From: Muribaculaceae bacterium
Lineage (GTDB): Bacteria; Bacteroidota; Bacteroidia; Bacteroidales; Muribaculaceae
Assembly: GCA_029057255.1 (NCBI GenBank)
Contig: JAICZO010000117.1
Coordinates: forward strand, 1 to 9,371
Length of the DNA: 9,371 nt
Reading direction: 5' to 3'
Below are positions 1 through 6,508 of the stretch, one piece after another (the stretch's first letter is position 1; each line of letters opens with the position of its first letter). Below the pieces are notes generated by a model. That model made no database searches, had not been told where the DNA came from, and was given only the letters and a program-made list of their open reading frames with translations. The position numbers and the translations under genes are program-made.

Positions 1-86
1 TCTTCACTGTCACCCCGCAGATGGTGCCTGTAGGCAGAGCTACAGCGTCGCTCAACTTCGGTTTCAACGTCACTTTCGGTTCGTAA
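1..86 (+). CDS. C-terminal end of a gene cut by the window edge, possibly an outer-membrane beta-barrel protein
   Basis: An open frame enters from the left edge (first complete codon at 3) and ends at TAA 84-86. The 27 visible residues end in LNFGFNVTFGS, where hydrophobic or aromatic and polar residues alternate as in the last strand of an outer-membrane beta-barrel. No other part of the protein is visible, so the family is not identifiable. A strong hairpin terminator follows 24 bp after the stop, which supports a real gene end here. The frame and stop are seen directly; the barrel reading is inference from a short tail. Confidence 0.5.
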   Translation, partial: FTVTPQMVPVGRATASLNFGFNVTFGS

Positions 87-110
87 ACCCGACAAGACAT
101 AAGCTCACAG

Positions 111-153
111 GCAGCCGGAACCTCCTCGGGGGTTCCGGCTGCTAACATCTTTT
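111..153 (+). terminator. Rho-independent terminator after the upstream gene
   Basis: A perfect 12-bp inverted repeat has its left arm GCAGCCGGAACC at 111-122 and its right arm at 131-142, with an 8-nt loop between them. It is followed by TAACATCTTTT, a modest T-rich tail. It lies between the upstream stop and the uvrA promoter, so it separates the two transcription units. The stem is very strong but the T-tract is interrupted. Confidence 0.8.
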
Positions 154-176
154 AGCATGCCCCGACTCGCGCCGGC

Positions 177-207
177 TTGCCGCGAAGACGGAAAATTCGT
201 ACCTTTG
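177..207 (+). promoter_or_regulatory. Bacteroidota-type promoter of uvrA
   Basis: TACCTTTG at 200-207 matches the Bacteroidota -7 consensus TAnnTTTG. A TTGC at 177-180 sits 19 bp upstream, where the -33 element (TTTG-like) is expected. The uvrA ATG follows 24 bp after the -7 box, giving a short leader without a Shine-Dalgarno sequence, as is common in this phylum. Confidence 0.7.
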
Positions 208-231
208 CGGGTTAAAAGAGTAGAACGATAG

Positions 232-3003
232 ATGTCTGTTTCCAATATAACCGTCAAAGGTGCGCGCGTCAACAATCTCAAGAACGTAGATGTCGACATT
301 CCGCGCAACCGCCTCGTTGTCATAACCGGCCTCTCCGGCTCCGGCAAATCATCACTCGCCTTCGACACCCTCTATGCCGAAGGCCGACGCAGATATGTCG
401 AGAGCCTCTCGGCATATGCGCGCCAGTTCATGGGCAAGCTGCGCAAGCCCGAGTGCGACTTCATCCGCGGACTGCCGCCGGCCATCGCCATCGAGCAGAA
501 GGTAAACACCCGCAACCCCCGCTCCACCGTCGGCACTTCGACCGAAATCTACGACTATATGCGCATGCTCTTCGGGCGCATAGGCCGCACATACTCCCCC
601 GTGTCGGGCGAGGAAGTCAAAAAACACTCGGTGGAGGATGTCATAAGGCTCGCCACGTCGTTCGACGAAGGCACACGCATAGCGGTGACAGCCCCTATAC
701 TGCTCCCCGAAGGCCGCGACCTGGACACACAGCTCGACATCTATGTCAAGGAGGGCTACTCGCGCCTTGTCACCCCCGACAATGAGTTCGCCGACATCGC
801 CGACTACCACAAAGGACGGTCGAAGAAGCTGCCCGAACTGCTTATCGACCGCCTTGCCGTGGCACACAGCGGCGACGAGCTGTCGCGCCTTGCCGAGTCG
901 GTCGAGACGGCATTCTTCGAGGGGCATGACCGATGCACCCTCATCGTATGGCAGGACGGCAAGGCTGTGAGACATCCGTTCTCGAAGCGTTTCGAGGCCG
1001 ACGGCATCACCTTCCCCGAAGTGTCGGAGCAGATGTTCAACTTCAACAACCCCATAGGCGCATGTCCGGTCTGCGAAGGCTTCGGCAAGACTCTCGACAT
1101 CGCCGAGGAGCTTGTCATACCCAACCCCTCGCTGTCGCTCTTCGACAACTGCGTGGCGCCGTGGCGCGGACCGTCGTCGGCAAAATGGCGCACGGCCTTC
1201 ATACACGCCGCCGGCGAGGCCTTCCCCGTCCACAAACCGTACTCCGCCCTGACCGACAGCCAGAGAAAGCTGCTGTGGGAGGGCGACGGCAAGAACATAA
1301 AGGGCATAAACGATTTCTTCGCCGAAGTATCGGCAAAGCGCGCGGCCGTGGAGTTCCGCATGATACTGGCGCGATACAGAGGCCGCACAACCTGCCGCAC
1401 ATGCCACGGCACTCGACTGCGCCCCGAGGCCTCATATGTAAAGGTAGGCGGAGCCACCATAACCGAGCTTGTGAGCATGCCTGTGGGCAGGCTCCTCGAC
1501 TGGTTCGGCAAGCTGTCGCTCGACGAGAGGGACACCGCCATAGCGTCACGACTGATAACCGAGATAACGAAGCGCCTGACATTCCTCGTCGAAGTCGGAC
1601 TCGGATACCTGACTCTCGACCGACTGAGCAACACCCTCTCGGGCGGAGAGAGCCAGAGGATAAACCTTGCCACATCGCTCGGCAGCAGTCTTGTAGGCTC
1701 GCTGTATATCCTTGACGAGCCGTCGATAGGACTGCACTCGCGCGACACCGAGCGTCTGATAGGGGTGCTGCGCAAGCTGCAGGGGCTGGGCAATACCGTT
1801 GTCGTCGTCGAGCATGACGAAGACATAATGCGTGCCGCCGACCACATCATCGACGTAGGCCCCGGAGCAGGTACCGGCGGCGGCAGCATCGTCTTCCAGG
1901 GCGCGCCCGACCGCCTCGAAAGCTGTCCCGAGAGCTACACGATGCAGTATCTGTCGGGGCGCATGTCGATACCCGTGCCGGAGCATCGCCGCAAGTGGCG
2001 CGACTATATCAGGGTCAACAACGCCACCGAGCACAACCTGAAGGACATAACCGTCGACTTCCCCCTCGGAGTGATGACCTGCGTCACCGGCGTCAGCGGC
2101 TCGGGCAAATCGACTCTCGTGCGCGACATATTCTATCGCGCGCTCGTAAGGCACTACACGGGCGAAGGCGACGCTCCCGGCCGCTTCGGAGGCCTCTCGG
2201 GCGACCTCGGCCGTGCCAAAGGCGTGGTCTTCGTCGACCAGAATCCGATCGGACGCTCCACCCGCTCCAACCCTGCCACCTACCTCAAGGCTTACGACGA
2301 GATACGCACCCTCATGGCATCGCAGCAGGCTGCCAAACAGATGGATATACCCGCCGGATACTTCTCCTTCAACACCGAGGGAGGCCGCTGCGAGGCTTGC
2401 AAGGGCGAAGGACAGATAACGATAGAAATGCAGTTCCTCGCCGATGTCACCATAGAGTGCGAGGAGTGTCACGGCAAGCGCTTCAAGCGCGAAGTGCTCG
2501 ACGTGAAATATCGCGGAAAGAACATTTATGACATCCTCGAGATGACTGTCGACGAGGCTATTGACTTCTTCTCGCAGGAGAACGGTTCGTGCGAGCGAAA
2601 GATAGTGCAACGCCTCAAGCCGCTGCACGATGTCGGTCTCGGATACATAAGGCTCGGCCAGTCGTCGTCCACTCTGTCGGGCGGCGAGAACCAGCGCGTC
2701 AAACTGGCTTACTACCTTTCGTTAGGTGGCAGCGAGCCGCAGATATTCATCTTCGACGAGCCGACAACAGGCCTCCACTTCCACGACATCAACCTGCTGC
2801 TGAAGGCTTTCGGCGATCTGATAAGGCTCGGGCACACTCTCGTTGTGGTAGAGCACAATCTCGACGTAGTCAAGTGCGCCGACCATGTGATCGACCTCGG
2901 ACCGGACGGCGGCGAGAACGGCGGCACACTCGTTGCGGCAGGGACACCGGAGCAGATTGCGGCAAGTACAGAGAGCGTGACAGGCCGCTACCTCAGGTTC
3001 TAA
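232..3003 (+). CDS. uvrA: UvrA, DNA-damage recognition subunit of the UvrABC excinuclease
   Basis: UvrA is the ABC-type ATPase dimer that finds bulky DNA lesions and loads UvrB in nucleotide excision repair in the cytoplasm. At 923 aa it is full length (the family is about 940). Both ATPase modules are visible: Walker A GLSGSGKS at 33-40 and GVSGSGKS at 620-627, signatures LSGGESQR at 469-476 and LSGGENQR at 815-822, and Walker B ILDEPSIGLH at 493-502 and IFDEPTTGLH at 840-849. The C-terminal zinc finger is intact (C720, C723, C743, C746), and CxxC pairs occur at C278/C281 and C388/C391. The region of about 120-260 corresponds to the UvrB-binding insert, so this is not a short UvrA2 form. Odd point: the CPxCG that usually opens this insert reads SPVSG at 122-126. 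ATG 232 lies just after the promoter. The 3' end overlaps the convergent gene by 4 bp. Confidence 0.96.
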   Translation: MSVSNITVKGARVNNLKNVDVDIPRNRLVVITGLSGSGKSSLAFDTLYAEGRRRYVESLSAYARQFMGKLRKPECDFIRGLPPAIAIEQKVNTRNPRSTVGTSTEIYDYMRMLFGRIGRTYSPVSGEEVKKHSVEDVIRLATSFDEGTRIAVTAPILLPEGRDLDTQLDIYVKEGYSRLVTPDNEFADIADYHKGRSKKLPELLIDRLAVAHSGDELSRLAESVETAFFEGHDRCTLIVWQDGKAVRHPFSKRFEADGITFPEVSEQMFNFNNPIGACPVCEGFGKTLDIAEELVIPNPSLSLFDNCVAPWRGPSSAKWRTAFIHAAGEAFPVHKPYSALTDSQRKLLWEGDGKNIKGINDFFAEVSAKRAAVEFRMILARYRGRTTCRTCHGTRLRPEASYVKVGGATITELVSMPVGRLLDWFGKLSLDERDTAIASRLITEITKRLTFLVEVGLGYLTLDRLSNTLSGGESQRINLATSLGSSLVGSLYILDEPSIGLHSRDTERLIGVLRKLQGLGNTVVVVEHDEDIMRAADHIIDVGPGAGTGGGSIVFQGAPDRLESCPESYTMQYLSGRMSIPVPEHRRKWRDYIRVNNATEHNLKDITVDFPLGVMTCVTGVSGSGKSTLVRDIFYRALVRHYTGEGDAPGRFGGLSGDLGRAKGVVFVDQNPIGRSTRSNPATYLKAYDEIRTLMASQQAAKQMDIPAGYFSFNTEGGRCEACKGEGQITIEMQFLADVTIECEECHGKRFKREVLDVKYRGKNIYDILEMTVDEAIDFFSQENGSCERKIVQRLKPLHDVGLGYIRLGQSSSTLSGGENQRVKLAYYLSLGGSEPQIFIFDEPTTGLHFHDINLLLKAFGDLIRLGHTLVVVEHNLDVVKCADHVIDLGPDGGENGGTLVAAGTPEQIAASTESVTGRYLRF

Positions 3004-3650
3004 AACTTGTAGCCGAGACTTATGGCCACGGTGTTGCGGTGGATGCGCACCTTCTTGTCCTTGTTGCCGAACTTGGCAAGAGGTGTGAAACCGACGCCGC
3101 CCGTGATGCCTATATAGTAGCTCTGTGCGAAGGTGAAGCTCAGCCCGAAGCCCCACTGAGCGTCGGCGCGCCTCCACCCGTGCTCGAACAGATTGATTTT
3201 GCGGTCGGGCAGAGGCTGCGGAGCCGAGAAGTTGGGCAGCAGTTTCTGCCGGGCAGACAGATTGATGTTGAGCCACGGACCGGTGAAGACATCCATAGCG
3301 ACATTGTCGGTCAGGTTGAAAGTGTAGCCGAAGTTGAACGGCACTCGCAGGCCGTACATGTTGGCGGCACCCTCGAAGTAATATTCGTCGTCGAATGTCA
3401 CCAGCTCCTGAGCTGTCATGGCCGAATAAGTGAAGAACAGTCCCGGCTCAAAGTATAGGCTGCGGACAAGAGGCAGCCTCACCGTCGCACCGGCATCGAA
3501 GCCGGCACCGAGGCGGTAGTAGTCGCCTCCGCCCCCGGGCGACGTCAGCTCCATCGCCACACGCGCGTCGAAACTGACAGGCCGGAGCGACGCGGCCGGC
3601 AGGACAGCCGCACATGCAATGACAGTAAGCAAAAGAAGTCTGGTTTTCAT
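3000..3650 (-). CDS. Small outer-membrane beta-barrel protein (PorT / OMP_b-brl-like)
   Basis: The 216-aa protein begins with a Sec signal peptide (MKTRLLLLTV, hydrophobic core to about residue 20, possible cleavage after AAS at 19-21). The rest is rich in alternating polar and aromatic residues with Gly turns, for example YYRLGAGFDAGATVRLPL and YGLRVPFNFGYTFNL, and it ends in YKF, a typical barrel C-terminus with a final Phe. It resembles the small OMP beta-barrel families common in Bacteroidota; its substrate or role cannot be read from sequence. The gene faces the LytS/LytTR pair across a 169-bp region that holds a 13-bp tandem repeat, so it may belong to that regulon. Its stop overlaps the uvrA stop. 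I see no clear TAnnTTTG box on this strand, only an AT-rich stretch at 3661-3680. Confidence 0.8.
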   Translation of the reverse strand: MKTRLLLLTVIACAAVLPAASLRPVSFDARVAMELTSPGGGGDYYRLGAGFDAGATVRLPLVRSLYFEPGLFFTYSAMTAQELVTFDDEYYFEGAANMYGLRVPFNFGYTFNLTDNVAMDVFTGPWLNINLSARQKLLPNFSAPQPLPDRKINLFEHGWRRADAQWGFGLSFTFAQSYYIGITGGVGFTPLAKFGNKDKKVRIHRNTVAISLGYKF

Positions 3651-3712
3651 CGCTGTACACTTTTTATTATATTATAAAGACACTTTCAGCGCAGACTTGG
3701 TTCGGCAGGGGC

Positions 3713-3757
3713 TAAGTTTGTCGGCACAGTTTGTCGGCACAAAGCGGGCTTTTGTCG
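3713..3757 (+). promoter_or_regulatory. Tandem direct repeat, candidate LytTR-regulator binding site
   Basis: GTTTGTCGGCACA occurs twice with no gap, at 3716-3728 and 3729-3741. A third TTTGTCG is at 3751-3757, 21 bp after the second. The 9-mers TAAGTTTGT (3713-3721) and ACAGTTTGT (3726-3734) both fit the published LytTR half-site pattern [TA][AC][CA]GTTN[AG][TG], as I remember it. The cluster sits immediately upstream of the -33 element of the kinase/regulator promoter, a suitable place for an activator, and 66-91 bp upstream of the divergent barrel gene's ATG. The repeats are seen directly; regulator binding is inference. The 13-bp period is tighter than the two-turn spacing known for AgrA-type sites, while the 21-bp step to the weaker third copy would fit it. 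Confidence 0.5.
3716..3741 (+). repeat. Perfect 2 x 13-bp tandem direct repeat
   Basis: Two adjacent exact copies of GTTTGTCGGCACA (3716-3728 and 3729-3741) lie in the divergent intergenic region. Exact identity over 13 bp in non-coding DNA is either a recent slippage duplication or a maintained protein-binding site. Confidence 0.95.
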
Positions 3758-3765
3758 ATATTTTT

Positions 3766-3796
3766 TTTGCCGCCGACCGACGATTGCGTATTTTTG
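3766..3796 (+). promoter_or_regulatory. Bacteroidota-type promoter of the kinase/regulator pair
   Basis: TTTG at 3766-3769 (-33), a 19-bp spacer, and TATTTTTG at 3789-3796 (-7, a full TAnnTTTG match). The kinase ATG follows 23 bp after the -7 box. The direct-repeat cluster ends 8 bp upstream of the -33 element. Confidence 0.8.
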
Positions 3797-3819
3797 TGCT
3801 GTATTAGCTCCATCATACC

Positions 3820-4923
3820 ATGCCAGAAAACGTAACAGATCAGAACGGCCGCAGCCGATTCACCTCCGGAGTGGCGCACTTCATCTTCATCCTCATCATA
3901 TTCGTGCTGCCCGAGCTGGTGATGACAATAGCCCTGCCATACAAGAGAAGCATCGGCATATTCCCGGGCATCTACATCAAGACGGTCATCTACATCATAG
4001 CCTTCTACCTCAACTACAGCCTTATAGTGACCAACACGCTCGGCCGCCCAGGCCGACGCATAGGCCGCTTCGTGCTCTACAATGTCCTTATACTGATAGG
4101 CGGCATAGTGCTGTGCTACATATCGTCGCGGATATGCTACCCGCCAAGAGCGCATCACCACACCCTGTCGCTGTGGCAGCAGGTCCTCAAGTCGACATCA
4201 TTCATCCTCCGCGACGGCGTAATGATAGTTCTTTCGATAGGCCTCGCCGTCGCACTGAGGCTGTCGGCCATGTGGCAGGACATCGAGAAGAAGAGGCAGC
4301 AAAGCCTGGCCGAACAGAGAGCCACCGAGCTCGACGGACTCAAGAGCCAGCTCAACCCGCACTTCCTCTTCAACACCCTCAACACCATCTATGCGCTTAT
4401 AGACATATGCCCCGACGACGCCAAAGCTGCCGTGCACAGGCTGTCGGGACTGTTGAGATACATGCTCTACGAAGACGTCCGCTCCGTAAGGCTGGCGCAG
4501 GAAGCCGACTTCATCGAGGACTACGTCTCGCTAATGCGGCTCCGCATGTCAGGCCGCGCTGTCGATATCAGCATCGACATTGACAGTCACGGCGAGACTA
4601 CCGTGCCTCCGCTCCTGTTCATACCCCTGGTCGAAAACGCCTTCAAACACGGAAACACGGCTCCCGACAACCGTCCCATAGCGATATCGCTGAAGGTGTC
4701 CGACGGTAAGATAGTCTGCACCACATCCAACTCCTTCGTCGCAACACCGGCCGGAACACGCAGCAAGGACTCCGGGATAGGCCTTACAAACCTGCGCCGA
4801 AGGCTGTCGCTAATCTATGAAGGCAAAGCATCGCTGCGCACAAAAGTAGAAGGAAACATCTACATCGGAGTACTCACAATCCCTCTCGAAATACCACAAA
4901 ACCAAGACACTGCATCACGATGA
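3820..4923 (+). CDS. LytS/YehU-family sensor histidine kinase
   Basis: A membrane-bound sensor kinase of the His_kinase (PF06580) type, which passes phosphate to a LytTR regulator. Its 367 residues begin with four hydrophobic segments (about 18-38, 51-71, 84-103 and 127-149), with no large extracytoplasmic domain. A short coiled-coil-like linker (about 150-175) follows. The H-box is LKSQLNPHFLFNTLN with phospho-acceptor H181, the N-box is PLVENAFKHG (269-278), and the ATP-binding G-box is GIGLTNLRRR (319-328). The stop overlaps the regulator start (ATGA at 4920-4923), so the two are translationally coupled partners. The input signal is unknown; with almost no periplasmic part, sensing within or near the membrane is likely. 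The promoter lies at 3766-3796 with a repeat cluster next to it. Family assignment is secure; physiological role is not known. Confidence 0.92.
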   Translation: MPENVTDQNGRSRFTSGVAHFIFILIIFVLPELVMTIALPYKRSIGIFPGIYIKTVIYIIAFYLNYSLIVTNTLGRPGRRIGRFVLYNVLILIGGIVLCYISSRICYPPRAHHHTLSLWQQVLKSTSFILRDGVMIVLSIGLAVALRLSAMWQDIEKKRQQSLAEQRATELDGLKSQLNPHFLFNTLNTIYALIDICPDDAKAAVHRLSGLLRYMLYEDVRSVRLAQEADFIEDYVSLMRLRMSGRAVDISIDIDSHGETTVPPLLFIPLVENAFKHGNTAPDNRPIAISLKVSDGKIVCTTSNSFVATPAGTRSKDSGIGLTNLRRRLSLIYEGKASLRTKVEGNIYIGVLTIPLEIPQNQDTASR

Positions 4924-5633
4924 ACACCCTGCGCTGCCTGGTGGTCGACGACGAGCCTCTGGCCACCAAACTCATCGCCGCATACGTCGGCCGCACACCC
5001 TTTCTGACCCTCGTCGGAGAAGCCCACAACGCCGAAGACGCTATGGACATTCTGCAGAAAACCGACGTCGACCTGATGTTCCTCGACATAAGGATGCCGA
5101 GAATGTCAGGCATGGAACTGGCACGCATCGTACCGGATAACGTGCGGATAGTATTCACGACAGCTTACGCCGACCACGCTGTCGAAGGCTTCAGAGTAAA
5201 CGCACTCGACTACCTGCTCAAGCCCGTCAGCTACGACGAGTTCCTCGTCTCGGCAAACCGCGCGCTGAAAGCTGCCGCCAACACACCCGCGGCCACACCC
5301 CGGCCCCAGGGCTCGGACCACCTGCTCGTAAAAAGCGAATACCGGCTGCTGAGAATACCCACAGACGACATCCTATATATCGAAGGTCTCAAAGACTACA
5401 TAAAGATAGTATTCGACTCGCCCGAGAAACCGGTACTGTCGCTGATGAGCATGAAATCGCTCGAAGACACCCTGCCCGAAGGACGCTTCATGCGAGTTCA
5501 CCGCTCATTCATCGTAAACACCGACAAAGTAAGGCTCATCGAGCGAAACTCAATAATAATGGGCGGGCGAAGCATACCCGTGAGCGACACATACCGACGC
5601 TCATTCATGACACTTATCGGCGGCACGGACTGA
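4920..5633 (+). CDS. LytTR-family response regulator
   Basis: A cytoplasmic response regulator of 237 aa that would act on DNA. The receiver domain (about 3-118) has the acidic pocket D10/D11, phospho-acceptor D56 in LMFLDIRMP, switch residue T80 or T81, and K101 in LLKP. A short Ala/Pro-rich linker (about 119-132) leads to the LytTR DNA-binding domain (about 134-235), with the typical RFMRVHRSFIVN at 189-200 and a final IPVSDTYR segment. Its ATG lies inside the kinase stop (ATGA), which fixes the start and pairs the two genes. LytTR proteins bind direct repeats; a perfect tandem repeat lies upstream of this operon, which suggests autoregulation (inference). No terminator is visible after the stop, and the next promoter begins 14 bp on. 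Confidence 0.93.
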   Translation: MNTLRCLVVDDEPLATKLIAAYVGRTPFLTLVGEAHNAEDAMDILQKTDVDLMFLDIRMPRMSGMELARIVPDNVRIVFTTAYADHAVEGFRVNALDYLLKPVSYDEFLVSANRALKAAANTPAATPRPQGSDHLLVKSEYRLLRIPTDDILYIEGLKDYIKIVFDSPEKPVLSLMSMKSLEDTLPEGRFMRVHRSFIVNTDKVRLIERNSIIMGGRSIPVSDTYRRSFMTLIGGTD

Positions 5634-5647
5634 CATACACACTTTTA

Positions 5648-5679
5648 TTTGTCGTTCTTGAGGAAATATTGTACTTTTG
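5648..5679 (+). promoter_or_regulatory. Bacteroidota-type promoter of the lipoprotein-pepT-miaA operon
   Basis: TTTG at 5648-5651, a 20-bp spacer, and TACTTTTG at 5672-5679 (a full TAnnTTTG match). The lipoprotein ATG at 5704 follows 24 bp later, the same distance as at the uvrA promoter. The -33 element lies within another TTTGTCG (5648-5654), the heptamer found three times upstream of the kinase gene. Confidence 0.78.
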
Positions 5680-5703
5680 CGTATTAATACTTACCCTCAA
5701 GCT

Positions 5704-6498
5704 ATGAAAACAAAGACATTCAGCATCATCGTGGCCGCATTGGCTGCAATCGTGGCTTTGACATCCTGCGGTGCCAAGCAGGAACCATCAGCTCTCATCG
5801 CACAGAGCGACCGTATCGAAGCCGAACTCAACACAATCGCAGAAGGCAGCCCGATGTTTATCGACACTGTCGGAGTAACATACGCCGACGGCAACCTCAA
5901 TGTCGGCATAGCATTCTGCGACTCTACCGTGAAAGTAGCCGAGTACAGCGAAGCCCTCGTGGAATATGTACTCTCACAATACCTCAAAGCCCATACCGGC
6001 AAGAACCTTGACACCGTCATAAACACACTCGCCAAAGAAAAAGGACAGCTCCGCATAACACTCGGCGACGTATACGGCACAAGCCGATGCTATCCCGTCG
6101 GAGCCTCGAGACTCGTTCAGCTCGTCAAACTCAAAAACATGGAGCTGAACTACAACGACGTACGCTCAAACATCGCCGACATACTCGCGTCGCAGTGCGT
6201 TCAATACAAAGACCAGTACAAAGCCATCGACGCCGAGTTCGAAATAAAAGGCGGATTCGCACAGTACAAACTCACATTCCCTCGTGCCACGGCATACGCA
6301 AACCTCAACCAGGCAAGCCTGACAGGACGATACCTCAAAACACTGCAGGCCCGATACGAAAACTACGGCGAATGCCGTCCCATAATCGAAGAACTGCTCC
6401 GCAGCCTCTCCATCGACGGATACCGCTTCATCTATACCGACAAAAACGAAACAAAAACACTGAGCGCTGCAATACCCTGGCGCCTTATTGACAAATAA
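5704..6498 (+). CDS. Unrecognised lipoprotein of 264 aa
   Basis: I do not recognise the family. The start at ATG 5704 (MKTKTFSIIV) gives a clean type II signal peptide: basic n-region, hydrophobic core, and lipobox LTSC with the lipidated Cys at residue 22. The mature protein begins CGAKQEP and lacks an acidic run after the Cys, so there is no obvious surface-export signal; it probably sits in the outer or inner membrane facing the periplasm. The body looks mixed alpha/beta with four further Cys and the segments GNLNVGIAFCDS and FEIKGGFAQYKLTFP. No catalytic motif is visible. An in-frame TTG at 5677 lies inside the -7 promoter box and cannot be the start. It heads a probable operon: pepT starts 10 bp after its stop. 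Confidence 0.8.
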   Translation: MKTKTFSIIVAALAAIVALTSCGAKQEPSALIAQSDRIEAELNTIAEGSPMFIDTVGVTYADGNLNVGIAFCDSTVKVAEYSEALVEYVLSQYLKAHTGKNLDTVINTLAKEKGQLRITLGDVYGTSRCYPVGASRLVQLVKLKNMELNYNDVRSNIADILASQCVQYKDQYKAIDAEFEIKGGFAQYKLTFPRATAYANLNQASLTGRYLKTLQARYENYGECRPIIEELLRSLSIDGYRFIYTDKNETKTLSAAIPWRLIDK

Positions 6499-6508
6499 AA
6501 AAAACAAA

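Noticed and set aside
352..2628. Long minus-strand open frames of about 350 codons opposite uvrA (352-1407, 804-1889, 1546-2628)
   Set aside because: They are shadows of the GC-rich uvrA reading frame; uvrA has every family motif and its own promoter, and these frames show no recognisable domain.
232..3003. UvrA2-type paralogue lacking the UvrB-binding region
   Set aside because: About 140 residues of UvrB-binding insert are present and total length is 923 aa, so it reads as a full UvrA.
3612..3614. Lipobox-like VIAC (residues 10-13) in the barrel protein, suggesting a lipoprotein
   Set aside because: A Cys at residue 13 leaves too short a signal peptide; the hydrophobic stretch continues to a normal signal-peptidase I site and the body is a beta-barrel.
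5677..5703. Upstream TTG start adding nine residues to the lipoprotein
   Set aside because: The TTG lies within the -7 promoter box, so it would not be transcribed, and the added residues would spoil the lipoprotein signal peptide.
6488..6508. Upstream TTG start adding seven residues to PepT
   Set aside because: It would overlap the lipoprotein gene, and ATG 6509 gives the normal PepT N-terminus after an A-rich leader.
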